A stretch of 64,000 nt of DNA from an uncultured Lachnospira sp. (GCA_934343805.1 CAKRIN010000011.1:1-64000); one strand, 5' to 3'. Positions 32,437 to 42,200 are shown, counted from the first letter of the stretch. Made by a program: numbers and translations. Notes: generated from the letters alone by a model not told the origin.

Positions 32437-33753
32437 ATGAAACAGAAGATTAATTTAAGACTTATAGTTACAGCAGTTGTTGCTGTACTTGCAACAGCTG
32501 TCGGCATTACGCTCATATATTATGGCTTGTTTAAGAAACAGGTACAGAGTGGATTGCGCACTAATGCAGAAGTACTTATGGATACGGACGTATTTGACAC
32601 GGAATCAGGCAGGGTTGATGTAGCATTGTCGATACAGAATTTAAGAGTGACATGGATAGATTCGGATGGAACTGTACTTTTTGATAACGACAATGATGTG
32701 GCGGATATGCCAAATCATCTTGACAGACCAGAGGTACAGGCAGCGATTGAAAATGGATACGGACAGTGCGTGAGACGTTCAGACACAATGAATATGAATA
32801 CGTTTTATTATGCCCTGAGGCAGAAGGATGGAACTATAATAAGGGTGGCATGTGATGCCAGCAGTATTCTTAGTGTATTTGGCAATGTGTTTCCGGCAGT
32901 TGTAGGAATCCTTATTGCTATAATAGCAGCATGTGTTGTTATATCACATTTTCTTACTAAAACACTGATTGAACCAATTGAAAGAATGGCAAGAAATATA
33001 GAGGATGTCCAGGATAAGCCTGTGTATAAGGAGATTGCTCCATTTGCTGAGAAGATAAGGGTGCAGCATGAGAATATACTTGCTGCCGCAAGGAGCAGAC
33101 AGGACTTTACGGCAAATGTATCGCATGAGTTAAAGACACCGCTTACTGCTATTTCAGGATATGCTGAGCTTATAGAAAATGAAATGGTAAACCATGATCA
33201 GGAAATTCATTTTGCACATGAAATCAAGAAAAATTCAGAGAGACTATTATCGTTAATTAATGATATCATAAGGCTGTCGGAATTAGATCATAAGGAGATG
33301 CCAAGACAGTATGAGAATTTTGACCTGTATGAACTGGTAAAGGAATGTTCGGAGTCGCTGCTGGTAAGCGCCCAGAAACAGGGGGTTATTTTTTCATACC
33401 GGGGTTCATCGTGTATGATACGTGGAAATAAAGATATGATAAGAGAACTTATTGATAATCTCGTACAGAATGCGATAAGATATAATAAAGCAGGCGGGCA
33501 TGTAGAGATGTTTGCAGGAATAGTGGATGGAAAGCCACAGCTTAAGGTAAGTGATGATGGAATAGGAATTCCAAAGGATCAGCAGGACAGAGTTTTTGAA
33601 AGATTTTACAGAGTTGATAAGAGTCGTTCTAAAGAAACAGGAGGAACAGGTCTTGGGCTGGCAATTGTAAAGCATATTGTCGAATTGCATGATGCCAGAA
33701 TATATTTAGATAGTGAACCCGGAAAAGGTACAGATATCTGGGTTGAATTTTGA
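32437..33753 (+). CDS. phoR: PhoR-like sensor histidine kinase
   Basis: I take the ATG at 32437; a TTG at 32425 is in frame too. 438 residues: TM1 (about 5-28), a small extracellular/PAS-like domain (about 30-145) with VTWIDSDGTVLFDND, TM2 (about 150-172), linker, HisKA with FTANVSHELKTPLTAISGYA (His230), and HATPase_c with DNLVQNAIRYN, DDGIGIP, and G-G-T-G-L-G-L-A. The extracellular segment matches the short domain of Firmicutes PhoR. Partner of the preceding regulator. A strong terminator follows. Confidence 0.9.
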   Translation: MKQKINLRLIVTAVVAVLATAVGITLIYYGLFKKQVQSGLRTNAEVLMDTDVFDTESGRVDVALSIQNLRVTWIDSDGTVLFDNDNDVADMPNHLDRPEVQAAIENGYGQCVRRSDTMNMNTFYYALRQKDGTIIRVACDASSILSVFGNVFPAVVGILIAIIAACVVISHFLTKTLIEPIERMARNIEDVQDKPVYKEIAPFAEKIRVQHENILAAARSRQDFTANVSHELKTPLTAISGYAELIENEMVNHDQEIHFAHEIKKNSERLLSLINDIIRLSELDHKEMPRQYENFDLYELVKECSESLLVSAQKQGVIFSYRGSSCMIRGNKDMIRELIDNLVQNAIRYNKAGGHVEMFAGIVDGKPQLKVSDDGIGIPKDQQDRVFERFYRVDKSRSKETGGTGLGLAIVKHIVELHDARIYLDSEPGKGTDIWVEF

Positions 33754-33758
33754 CAGAC

Positions 33759-33800
33759 AGGATGACATTATGGCAAAAAGCCAGTGTCATCCTTATTTTT
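33759..33800 (+). terminator. Terminator of the phosphate operon
   Basis: AGGATGACA (33759-33767) with TGTCATCCT (33785-33793), an inner TGGC/GCCA stem and AAAAA loop, followed by TATTTTT. Confidence 0.88.
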
Positions 33801-33910
33801 TCTTTTACAAGTTGGCAGATTTGTTATATTATTAAAGAAAAATACATTAATCAATCAATGAAGGATATAATTATTGTAATATCTGAATATAATGTATTTA
33901 CGAGGATTAT

Positions 33911-34897
33911 ATGAAAAGGAAGAAAGCTAGATTAAAACCGGTTCCTGTTGTAATAACGGGTATTATAGTGATTGGGATTGTGTGCCTTATTATTGCACTG
34001 ACACACAATGATGGCAGTAAACCAAAAGATGATACGAAAGCAGATGTAAGTATTAACAGAACAAACCTGAAACAGGATATGTCTCAGGAGGAACCATCAA
34101 AAGAAGAGACGATTGTTGACATTTTGTTTGAAAATACGGCGATACCTGTAGGTACAAGCCTTAAGGTGACAGCTTTAGTAACACCGGAGGACACAGATAA
34201 AGCACTTGTGTGGACAAGCAGTGATGAGAATATATTTACTGTTGATAAGGAAGGTATTATAGTTATAAAAGGAGTGGGTACAGCTACACTTACAGCAACT
34301 GTCGGGAGTGTTTCTGATGCGGTTGTTATAGAAGGTATTCAGAGTGTTTCTTCAGGTTCAGGAAATGGATTTACTGTCTATACCGGGCAGGCAGGAGCAA
34401 AAAGCAATAACAGCACTGTGGCTGCTTCGGGGACTGATAATAATTCAGATGGAACACAGAGTAATACGAATGATGGAGCAGGTCAGCCACAGGTCAGCAC
34501 AGATGGAACTACAGATGGAACCACAGATGGTGATTCAGGACATAATAATGGATCTGCAGGGGGCGGGAAGACGTCAGCAGATTTAGGAACGGCACTTATG
34601 AATAATGGATTTGAACAGACTGTGTCTAATGTGTATGTCTGTCAGGAAAATGGAATTTATAATGGCGAAATAATAACACAGAGCAATGTCACAATTATTT
34701 ATATAAAACAGAGAAGTGCAACATTTGACAGCAGGATAAGAAGCGTTATTGATTCAATTCTTCCAGGCAATTCATCACAGGTATGGAGCAATTATTTATC
34801 AGCTTCTACAGACAGAACATTTACAATTGATGGCAGGGTTGTAAGAATTGTCGTTGCAACAGGAGGAGGACACTCTCAAATAGTAATATACAATTAA
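33911..34897 (+). CDS. Membrane-anchored protein with bacterial Ig-like (Big_2) domain
   Basis: 328 residues. A basic start is followed by one membrane helix (about 11-32: VVITGIIVIGIVCLIIALTH), which anchors the rest outside. Residues about 70-142 form a Big_2 domain (VPEDT-type strand TPEDTDKALVWTSSDENIFT and GVGTATLTATVG). A Gly/Ser/Thr/Asn-rich linker with D-G-T-T repeats spans about 145-220. A C-terminal domain of about 105 residues (ADLGTALMNNGFEQTVSNVY to IVIYN) is not recognised. An extracellular, wall-facing role is likely. AGGA precedes the ATG. It is followed by two membrane-protein genes and cdaA in the same direction. Confidence 0.75.
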   Translation: MKRKKARLKPVPVVITGIIVIGIVCLIIALTHNDGSKPKDDTKADVSINRTNLKQDMSQEEPSKEETIVDILFENTAIPVGTSLKVTALVTPEDTDKALVWTSSDENIFTVDKEGIIVIKGVGTATLTATVGSVSDAVVIEGIQSVSSGSGNGFTVYTGQAGAKSNNSTVAASGTDNNSDGTQSNTNDGAGQPQVSTDGTTDGTTDGDSGHNNGSAGGGKTSADLGTALMNNGFEQTVSNVYVCQENGIYNGEIITQSNVTIIYIKQRSATFDSRIRSVIDSILPGNSSQVWSNYLSASTDRTFTIDGRVVRIVVATGGGHSQIVIYN

Positions 34898-34960
34898 GAT
34901 AAAATATGTTATATTTAACCATATGCAGTTGAATAACTGAGAATTGACGAGGTGAATGAA

Positions 34961-35359
34961 TTGCTTAATGAGAATAAGATCAAAATGATGACTAAGATGG
35001 CAATATACGAGAAGAATGAAGGAAAAAGCATGTTAAAGACCGCTAAGTACTTTAAGGGAGATTACATAGCTTTTGGAATATTAAAGACTGTTATTGCCAC
35101 AACATTTGCTGGGATTATACTTCTGGCAATGTATTTTTTGTGTAATGCAGAAGGCATGATTAAAGAAATTAACAATCTTGATTATGTGGGGATGGCGCGA
35201 AAGATAGGACTGTATTATGTCCTTATGCTTATTGTTTTTAGTATTATAGCTGGATTTGTGTATTATTTCAGATATGAAAGAACGAGAAAAGGACTTAAGC
35301 GTTATTTCTCAAGACTTAATAAGCTTGAAAGATTTTACACAGGACAGAAGAAGAAATAA
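34961..35359 (+). CDS. Two-helix membrane protein of unknown function
   Basis: I choose the TTG at 34961 (MLNENKIKMMTKMAIYEKNE), seven bases after GAGGTG; a GTG at 34952 is also in frame. 132 residues: a cytoplasmic N-terminal helix, TM1 (about 45-68, TTFAGIILLAMYFLC), TM2 (about 88-110, YVLMLIVFSIIAGFVYYF) and a basic C-terminus ending GQKKK. I do not recognise a named family; homologues in this position upstream of cdaA are familiar from Lachnospiraceae genomes. It is probably co-transcribed with the next gene (16-base gap). Confidence 0.65.
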   Translation: MLNENKIKMMTKMAIYEKNEGKSMLKTAKYFKGDYIAFGILKTVIATTFAGIILLAMYFLCNAEGMIKEINNLDYVGMARKIGLYYVLMLIVFSIIAGFVYYFRYERTRKGLKRYFSRLNKLERFYTGQKKK

Positions 35360-35375
35360 TTAATTGGAGGCAGCA

Positions 35376-36419
35376 ATGGCATTTTTATTAGATTTCAAGG
35401 AAAATTTCAAAAAGTTTTATAACAGATACAATACATATATTGTACCAGCAGCAAAGTTTGTTGTTGCATTAATATCATTTATAATGATTAACGCAAGCAT
35501 TGGCTATATGGACAAGCTGAAGAATCCGGTATTCGCGATTCTTTTATCAGTTGTGTGTGCATTTTTGCCAAGTGGTTTTACACTAGTGATTTTATCAGTG
35601 TTTATGTTGTTACATTTGTATGCAATATCAGCAGAATTTGCATTACTGGCACTTTGTGTTGTGCTTCTTATGTATCTTCTTTACTTTAGATTTACACCAA
35701 AGTCGGCATATATTCTGATTATTACAGCAATGTTATGCTGGATAAAGATACCATTTGTTATACCGGTTGTAATTGGACTTTGCTCATCAGCTCTTGCAGT
35801 TATACCAGTAAGTTTTGGCGTTATTATTTATTATATTATAAGAACTGCAAGCGATTATGAGGCAGCTATATCTAACCAGTCGCTTACTGAAAGCATGCAG
35901 CAGATAAGTTATCTTGTAGAGAGTCTTCTTAAAAACAGACAGATGCTTGTAATGATAATTGCAGCAGTTATTACAATTATTGTTGTTTATATAATCAGAA
36001 GACAGAAGATAGATCATTCATGGAAAATTGCTATAGTTGCAGGAAGTATAGTTGAATTCCTTGTATTAATTGTAGGACAGATAGCATTTAAGTCTGATTT
36101 CAGCATTATTCTTATGATTATAGGTGTATTGCTTGGTGCATTAGTATCATATATATGTAACATTATTTTCTTCCCTCTTGATTATAAGCGTACAGAATAT
36201 GTACAGTATGAGGATGATGAATATTATTATTATGTTAAGGCAGTGCCAAAGCTTAATGTTACATCAGAGGATGTGCGTGTTAAGCATATCAATGCTAAGA
36301 AGACTAAAAAGACATCAGATATCAGGGAAGTGAGAAGACATGAATCAGAGCATGGTTCTCAGGCTGCATCAATTGAAGAAGAGGATGATATCCTTTATTA
36401 TGATAATGATGATAAATAA
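35376..36419 (+). CDS. Polytopic membrane protein upstream of cdaA
   Basis: The ATG at 35376 follows GGAGG. 347 residues with about eight hydrophobic helices between residues 25 and 270, then a charged cytoplasmic tail (about 275-347) rich in Tyr, Asp, Glu and Lys (YEDDEYYYYVKAVPK, ending ILYYDNDDK). No transporter motif is visible and no family is named. The gene precedes cdaA by 47 bases in the same orientation, so it may belong to the c-di-AMP operon; a link to cell envelope or osmolyte control is inference. Confidence 0.7.
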   Translation: MAFLLDFKENFKKFYNRYNTYIVPAAKFVVALISFIMINASIGYMDKLKNPVFAILLSVVCAFLPSGFTLVILSVFMLLHLYAISAEFALLALCVVLLMYLLYFRFTPKSAYILIITAMLCWIKIPFVIPVVIGLCSSALAVIPVSFGVIIYYIIRTASDYEAAISNQSLTESMQQISYLVESLLKNRQMLVMIIAAVITIIVVYIIRRQKIDHSWKIAIVAGSIVEFLVLIVGQIAFKSDFSIILMIIGVLLGALVSYICNIIFFPLDYKRTEYVQYEDDEYYYYVKAVPKLNVTSEDVRVKHINAKKTKKTSDIREVRRHESEHGSQAASIEEEDDILYYDNDDK

Positions 36420-36466
36420 TTAGAACAGATGGCTATACAGAATGATTGTTTGGAGGCGTAAATGTA

Positions 36467-37336
36467 ATGAATAATTTCATACAGGATTATCTTGTAAAAT
36501 TATATATTCCGCGTATTACGTGGACGGATGTTATAGAGATAGTTATTATCGCTGTTGTTCTGTATAATGTTATGGTATGGATTAAAAATACCAAGGCGTG
36601 GGCACTGTTAAAGGGAATAATTGTTGTTATTATATTTGCAATGATTGCATATATTCTTAATCTTAAAACTATCCTGTGGATTGCAGGTAAGACAATAAGT
36701 GTAGGAATTATAGCTCTTGTTATTATTTTCCAGCCAGAGCTAAGAAGGGCACTGGAACAGCTTGGAAGAAAGAAAATCATATTCGGATTATTTAATTTCG
36801 GAGATAACAGGGATAAAGGTGAACGATTTAGCAGTAAGACTGCTGAAGAGATTGTAAAGGCATGTTATGATATGGGCGCAGCATATACAGGTGCACTTAT
36901 CGTTATAGAGCAGGATATGGTGCTTGAGGAATATGCTAAGACAGGCATTGCGGTTGATGGAATGGTAACGAGTCAGTTACTGATTAATATATTTGAACAT
37001 AACACACCTCTTCATGATGGTGCTGTTATTATAAGAGGCGACAGAGTTGTGGCAGCTACATGTTATCTGCCATTATCTGACAATGGTAATCTGAATAAGG
37101 CTTTGGGAACAAGACACAGAGCAGGAGTAGGTATCAGCGAAGTTACAGACAGCATGACTATTATTGTTTCAGAAGAGACAGGCAAGGTATCAGTTGCTGT
37201 AGGTGGAGAACTCATTCATGATATTGATGCAGATTCTCTTAGAAATAAGCTTGAATATCTGCGTAGAAGAACCATAGATGTGAAGTCATTCAAGATATGG
37301 AGGGGCAGATTAAAGCATGAAGGAAAAGATATTTAA
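36467..37336 (+). CDS. cdaA: Diadenylate cyclase CdaA
   Basis: The ATG at 36467 (MNNFIQDYLVKLY) is used; upstream in-frame codons lack support. 289 residues: three membrane helices (about 15-95) then a DisA_N/DAC domain. The catalytic motifs LHDGAVII and GTRHRAGVGISE are intact, so the enzyme should condense two ATP into cyclic di-AMP at the membrane. Its last 20 bases overlap cdaR, the usual partner. It is the main housekeeping c-di-AMP synthase of Firmicutes, controlling potassium and osmolyte transport and wall homeostasis. Confidence 0.96.
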   Translation: MNNFIQDYLVKLYIPRITWTDVIEIVIIAVVLYNVMVWIKNTKAWALLKGIIVVIIFAMIAYILNLKTILWIAGKTISVGIIALVIIFQPELRRALEQLGRKKIIFGLFNFGDNRDKGERFSSKTAEEIVKACYDMGAAYTGALIVIEQDMVLEEYAKTGIAVDGMVTSQLLINIFEHNTPLHDGAVIIRGDRVVAATCYLPLSDNGNLNKALGTRHRAGVGISEVTDSMTIIVSEETGKVSVAVGGELIHDIDADSLRNKLEYLRRRTIDVKSFKIWRGRLKHEGKDI

Positions 37337-38633
37337 AAATCTTAGTCTGAAGATACTTTCTGCCGTATTTGCGGTTGTTTTATGGACAGTAATTGTCAAT
37401 GTATATGATCCTACAACAAGCTACACATTTAGTAATGTTTCAGTGCAATTAATTAATACTGACAGTCTTACTGATAAGAATTATAGCTATGAGGTTGTGG
37501 AAGGCGGAAAGATTTCTGTATATGTAAGCGGACCAAAGAGTATAGTTACTAATATTAAAGCAAGTGATATTGTTGCAACTGCAGATTTAAGCAAAATCAG
37601 TGCATTTGCTGATTATGTTGATATACATGTTTCTGTGGTAAAAGATGGACAGGTGTTAAATAATGTTGAGGCGACACCTAAGACATCCGCAGTAAAGCTT
37701 AGCATAGAGAACAGAGAAACAAAGACGCTGGATGTAACATCTGAGATAACAGGAACACCAGCTAATGGGTATGCTGTTGTTAAGGAAGTACTTAACCCTG
37801 TTTCTATTAAACTTACAGGGCCATCATCGATTATAGATTCTGTAAGTAAGATAGGTGTTCAATATGATGTTACCGGGGCAACAGCTGATATAGCAGGTAC
37901 GGCAGATATACATTTGTATAATGATGATGGAGAAGAGATTACGGATCCATCAGTAGAGCTTACGCAGAGTAATGTTGGATATACAATACAGATTGCAAGG
38001 ATCAAGACAGTAAATATAGAGGCAGAAAGTTCTGGTACCCCCAAGGAAGGCTATGCTGTTGCAGGGATAGAATTAAATCAGAATCATGTTAATATATATG
38101 GTCCGGAGGATAAGCTGAATGCGATAGATACAATTGTAATTCCATCAGAGAATATTAATGTTGATGATCTGAATTCGGATAAGACATTTAAGTTTTTATT
38201 AGATAATTATATAGACAAGAATCTCGCAATACTTGGTAATTCAAGGGTTGAGGTTACTGTAAAGATTAAGTCTGTGGCGACAAGAAGCCTGACACTTAAT
38301 ACATCTGATATCAGAATAACAGGACTTGAATCTGGAATGAGTTATAGCTTTGAAAAGCCAACATTTGATATAGAAGTTGGAGGAGTACAGGAAGCATTGG
38401 ACTCTCTGGATGTTTCACAGATAAGTATGACAGCAGATATGTCAACGTACGCAACAGAAGGGGCTAAGGATATAACAGTTTCAGTAAAGCTTCCGGATGG
38501 CATAACACTAGGAAATCCGGCCAGTGTGCGCATAGTACTTAAGAATAATAACAACGAAACAACAGCAGAAAAGAGCGAGTCTACAAGTGAATCAACGACA
38601 GCATCTGCGTCTACTAATACAACAGTGAGGTGA
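37317..38633 (+). CDS. cdaR: CdaR, YbbR-domain regulator of CdaA
   Basis: 438 residues: one N-terminal membrane helix (about 8-30, LKILSAVFAVVLWTVIVNVY) followed by four YbbR-like beta domains outside the membrane, seen as repeated patterns such as SVQLINTDSLTDKNYSYEVV, T-G-T-P-x-x-G-Y-A-V at about 145 and S-G-T-P-K-E-G-Y-A-V at about 240. The C-terminus is a Thr/Ser/Glu-rich tail. CdaR binds CdaA and tunes its activity from the outer face. It overlaps cdaA at the start, and its stop overlaps the ribosome site of the HPr gene. Confidence 0.93.
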   Translation: MKEKIFKNLSLKILSAVFAVVLWTVIVNVYDPTTSYTFSNVSVQLINTDSLTDKNYSYEVVEGGKISVYVSGPKSIVTNIKASDIVATADLSKISAFADYVDIHVSVVKDGQVLNNVEATPKTSAVKLSIENRETKTLDVTSEITGTPANGYAVVKEVLNPVSIKLTGPSSIIDSVSKIGVQYDVTGATADIAGTADIHLYNDDGEEITDPSVELTQSNVGYTIQIARIKTVNIEAESSGTPKEGYAVAGIELNQNHVNIYGPEDKLNAIDTIVIPSENINVDDLNSDKTFKFLLDNYIDKNLAILGNSRVEVTVKIKSVATRSLTLNTSDIRITGLESGMSYSFEKPTFDIEVGGVQEALDSLDVSQISMTADMSTYATEGAKDITVSVKLPDGITLGNPASVRIVLKNNNNETTAEKSESTSESTTASASTNTTVR

Positions 38634-38638
38634 TTCAA

Positions 38639-38902
38639 ATGGTAAGTGAGAAAATTATGGTTGGAAGTGAGTTGGGAATTCATCTTAGACCGGCAGGCGC
38701 AATGTGTGATACAGCTGTAAAGTATAAGTCACATATTACTTTTACATATAAAGAAAAAGAAGCCAATGCAAAAAGTGTTATATCAATATTGGCTGCCGGA
38801 GTAGGGTGCGGAGATGAGATAACTCTTATTGCTGACGGACCAGACGAGGAAGAAGCATTGAAAGCAGTTTCTGAAAGCTTCAGAGAAGCTTTGCAGGACT
38901 AA
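38639..38902 (+). CDS. HPr-family phosphocarrier protein
   Basis: The ATG at 38639 after GAGGTG places His exactly at 15 (GSELGIHLRPAGAM) and Ser exactly at 46 (NAKSVISILAAGV), the PEP-dependent and HPr-kinase sites of Firmicutes HPr, which settles the start. 87 residues. His15 is flanked by Ile and Leu rather than the usual Leu and Ala. The protein could serve the sugar phosphotransferase system or act as a Ser46-based catabolite corepressor. It sits between cdaR and a phosphoglucomutase gene instead of next to enzyme I, so it may be a secondary HPr. Confidence 0.92.
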   Translation: MVSEKIMVGSELGIHLRPAGAMCDTAVKYKSHITFTYKEKEANAKSVISILAAGVGCGDEITLIADGPDEEEALKAVSESFREALQD

Positions 38903-38927
38903 TATAAAAGAAAAGAGGTAAGGAAAT

Positions 38928-40655
38928 ATGGGGTATATGGAAACTTACAAAGCGTGGTGTGATAATGCATATTTTGATGAAGACACACGCAACGAACTCA
39001 AGTCAATTGCAGGAGATGAAAAGGAAATCGAAGACAGATTCTATAAGGATCTTGAGTTTGGAACAGGAGGACTCAGAGGAGTTATTGGCAATGGTACTAA
39101 CAGAATGAATGTATACATTGTAAGAAAAGCAACTCAGGGTTTAGCTAATTTCATTATCAAAGAGGGAACACAGGATAAGGGCGTTGCAATTTCACATGAT
39201 AACAGAAGAATGTCAAGAGAATTTGCCAAAGAAGCTGCTCTTTGTCTTGCAGCTAATGGTATCAAGGTATACATATTCCCTTCTTTAAGACCAACTCCGG
39301 AGCTTTCATTTGCAGTAAGACAGCTTCACTGTACAGCCGGTATTATGGTGACAGCAAGCCACAATCCACCTGAATATAATGGATATAAGGTATACTGGGA
39401 TGACGGATGCCAGATAACAGCTCCTAAGGATACACAGATTATCAACGAAGTTAAAGCTGTTACTGATTTTAATGATGTTAAGACAATTGATGAGGAAGAG
39501 GCAAGAGTAAGAGGTCTGTATAATATTATCGGATATGATATGGATGATGCATTTATTGCAGCATTAAAGAAGCAGAGCCTTAATGGAGATATTATTAAGC
39601 AGGTTGCTGATGATATTAAGATTGTATACTCTCCATTCAATGGAACAGGTAATGTTCCAGTAAGAAGAATATTAAGAGAGTTAGGATTTAAGAATGTATA
39701 TGTTGTTCCTGAACAGGAGAAGCCGGATCCAGATTTTACAACTCTTGAATACCCTAATCCAGAAGATCCTAAGGCATTTACATATGCATTAAAACTTGCA
39801 AAGGAAGTTGATGCGGATATTATTCTTGCAACTGATCCTGATGCAGACAGACTTGGAGTGTACTCTAAGGATACTAAGTCTGGTGAATACAAGTCATTTA
39901 CAGGTAATATGTCTGGTATGCTTATTGCAGAATATCTTCTTTCACAGAGAAAGGAAAAGGGACTTCTTCATAAGAATGGCGCATTTGTAAAGACTATTGT
40001 ATCTACTAACTTAGCAGATCTTATCGCTAAGGAATATAACTTAAAACTTATTGAAGTTCTTACAGGATTTAAGTATATTGGAGAGCAGATTAAGTTCTTT
40101 GAGCAGAATAACTCATATGAATACGAGTTCGGATTTGAAGAAAGCTACGGCTGCTTAGTTGGAACACATGCAAGAGATAAGGATGCTATTGTAGCTGTTA
40201 TGGCATTATGTGAGGCAGCAGCTTATTATAAGTCTAAGGGCATTACTTTATGGGATCAGATGATTAATATATTTGATAAGTACGGCTACTTCAAAGAAGG
40301 ACAGAAGGCTGTTACTATGAAGGGTGCAGAAGGTGCTGTCCAGATTGCTAAGATGATGGATGATTTAAGAAGCAACCCTCCTAAGAAGTTTGGTTCATGG
40401 GATGTTGTAGAGTTCAGGGATTACAAGAAAGGTGAATGTACAGTTATTGCTACAGGCGAAAAGAAACCAACAGGACTTCCAGAATCTAATGTTCTTTACT
40501 TTGAACTTAATGATCATGCTTGGTGCTGTGCAAGACCATCAGGAACAGAACCTAAGATTAAATTCTATATGGGTGTTAAAGGAACAGGTCTTTGTGATGC
40601 CGATAAGAAGCTTGAAGAACTCACTAAAGCAGTATCAGAGGTTGTAGGCCTTTAA
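38928..40655 (+). CDS. Phosphoglucomutase/phosphomannomutase (PgcA-like)
   Basis: 575 residues, the length of alpha-phosphoglucomutases of the PgcA/PMM2 long type. Domain 1 has the phosphoserine loop TASHNPPEYNGYK (Ser144), domain 2/3 the Mg2+ site DPDADRLGV and the sugar-binding segment GFEESYGCLVG, and domain 4 the phosphate-binding R-P-S-G-T-E-P-K. It interconverts glucose-1- and glucose-6-phosphate (or mannose equivalents), supplying precursors for glycogen and exopolysaccharide. In Bacillus the third gene of the cda operon is glmM; here a different hexose-phosphate mutase holds that place behind an HPr gene. A hairpin terminator follows. Confidence 0.93.
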   Translation: MGYMETYKAWCDNAYFDEDTRNELKSIAGDEKEIEDRFYKDLEFGTGGLRGVIGNGTNRMNVYIVRKATQGLANFIIKEGTQDKGVAISHDNRRMSREFAKEAALCLAANGIKVYIFPSLRPTPELSFAVRQLHCTAGIMVTASHNPPEYNGYKVYWDDGCQITAPKDTQIINEVKAVTDFNDVKTIDEEEARVRGLYNIIGYDMDDAFIAALKKQSLNGDIIKQVADDIKIVYSPFNGTGNVPVRRILRELGFKNVYVVPEQEKPDPDFTTLEYPNPEDPKAFTYALKLAKEVDADIILATDPDADRLGVYSKDTKSGEYKSFTGNMSGMLIAEYLLSQRKEKGLLHKNGAFVKTIVSTNLADLIAKEYNLKLIEVLTGFKYIGEQIKFFEQNNSYEYEFGFEESYGCLVGTHARDKDAIVAVMALCEAAAYYKSKGITLWDQMINIFDKYGYFKEGQKAVTMKGAEGAVQIAKMMDDLRSNPPKKFGSWDVVEFRDYKKGECTVIATGEKKPTGLPESNVLYFELNDHAWCCARPSGTEPKIKFYMGVKGTGLCDADKKLEELTKAVSEVVGL

Positions 40656-40689
40656 TCAGTTCAGAATTAATTAACAACAAAAACACAAT

Positions 40690-40749
40690 ATGAACACATT
40701 TCGTTGTTATATTACAAGTATTGACAGTGAGATGTGTTCATTTATTTTT
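40690..40749 (+). terminator. Terminator after the phosphoglucomutase gene
   Basis: ATGAACACAT (40690-40699) pairs perfectly with ATGTGTTCAT (40732-40741) across a long loop, followed by TTATTTTTA. Confidence 0.65.
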
Positions 40750-40793
40750 ATATGTCTCGTTGTCATAATTAATGGAAAAGGAGTGTGTTATAT

Positions 40794-42200
40794 ATGTATA
40801 ACGAAGACGAGAATAATTCACAGTACCGTTTTAGTGGAAGTGAAATCCCATATAACAGCAATGATAATAATGGAGCATTTGCTAATTACCAGCCAGGACA
40901 GGAATATTATCAGCAGTCACAGACATTTTCACAGAATGATAATTCAGGAAAGAAACATAAGGAAAAGAAGCCTCATAAGAAAGGCATGGCAAGAAAAGTA
41001 GTAAGTGTAGTACTTGCAGCAGTTCTTTTTGGTGTTGTGTCAGGTTCGGTTATGTTTGGCATTAATTATGCTGGTGGTAAATATGTTTCTAATAACAAAT
41101 CAGATGCAAGAGATGTTGATATAGCAACTGTAAGCAATAATATATCAACTGTTTCTAAGACAGATTCAGGAATCACAGAGGATACTAACCTTTCATCATC
41201 ATCACATATGGATGTTGAAGCCGTAGCAACAGCTGCGCTTCCGGCTATGGTTGAGCTTAATGGTACAACTAAAGTAACAAGTTCTAATTATTTTGGATAT
41301 GGACAGAGCTATGAAGCTACATCAAGCGGAACAGGAATAATAGTAGGAAAAAGTGATACAGAACTTCTTATTGTTACTAATGCACATGTTGTAGATAATA
41401 TAGATAACCTTAAGTGCGTATTTGCGGATGGAACAAGTGCAAGCTGTTCTGTAAAAGGTTCTAAGTCAGATCAGGATATTGCTGTTGCAGCAGTTTCTTT
41501 GTCAGATATATCATCTGATACAGCATCATCTATAGCAATAGCAGAGCTTGAAGATTCATCTGATATTAATGTCGGACAGCAGGTAGTTGCAATTGGTAAT
41601 GCATTAGGAGAAGGACAGTCAGTTACAACTGGTATTATAAGTGCCAAGGATCGTTCAATTACTGTTAATAATGTCACATTTACAGGATTACTTATGACAG
41701 ATGCAGCAATTAATTCAGGTAACAGTGGTGGAGCATTACTTAATGCAGAGGGAAAGGTTATTGCAATTAACTTTGCCAAGACGAGCAGTGATGGTGTAGA
41801 AGGAATGGCATATTCCATACCAGTTTCTAATGTAAGAGATATTATAGATTCGTTAATGACGAAGCAGACAAGAAATAAGGTATCAGCAGATAAAGCTGCA
41901 TATCTCGGAATTGCTGCAGTGGATATAACGAGTAATTATGCATCATATTATGGATATCCGGTAGGTATTCTTATAAGAACAGTTGCTGATAATTCAGCTG
42001 CTGACAAGGCTGGTCTTGAAACATACGATATAATTGTTGGATTCGATGATCAGACAGTTACTACAATGTCAGGACTTACTAATATGCTCCAGTATTATGA
42101 GGCGGGTGAAAAGGTAACGATTGATTATTATCATATGGAAGGAAGCGAATATGTTCTTAAAAGCGTGGAGGTAACTTTAGGTTCAAAGAGTGCTTCATAA
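40794..42200 (+). CDS. htrA: HtrA/DegP-type S1C serine protease with PDZ domain
   Basis: The ATG at 40794 (MYNEDENNSQYRF) follows AAGGAG. 468 residues: a long hydrophilic cytoplasmic start rich in Asn, Gln and Lys (about 1-65), one membrane helix (about 68-92, VVSVVLAAVLFGVVSGSVMF), a linker, then a trypsin-like protease domain. The triad is visible in VTNAHVVDN (His), SDQDIAV (Asp) and NSGNSGGALLN (Ser), with a C-terminal PDZ domain (about 375-460). It degrades or refolds misfolded exported proteins at the outer membrane face. It precedes clpX by 30 bases, so two quality-control genes are neighbours. Confidence 0.95.
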   Translation: MYNEDENNSQYRFSGSEIPYNSNDNNGAFANYQPGQEYYQQSQTFSQNDNSGKKHKEKKPHKKGMARKVVSVVLAAVLFGVVSGSVMFGINYAGGKYVSNNKSDARDVDIATVSNNISTVSKTDSGITEDTNLSSSSHMDVEAVATAALPAMVELNGTTKVTSSNYFGYGQSYEATSSGTGIIVGKSDTELLIVTNAHVVDNIDNLKCVFADGTSASCSVKGSKSDQDIAVAAVSLSDISSDTASSIAIAELEDSSDINVGQQVVAIGNALGEGQSVTTGIISAKDRSITVNNVTFTGLLMTDAAINSGNSGGALLNAEGKVIAINFAKTSSDGVEGMAYSIPVSNVRDIIDSLMTKQTRNKVSADKAAYLGIAAVDITSNYASYYGYPVGILIRTVADNSAADKAGLETYDIIVGFDDQTVTTMSGLTNMLQYYEAGEKVTIDYYHMEGSEYVLKSVEVTLGSKSAS

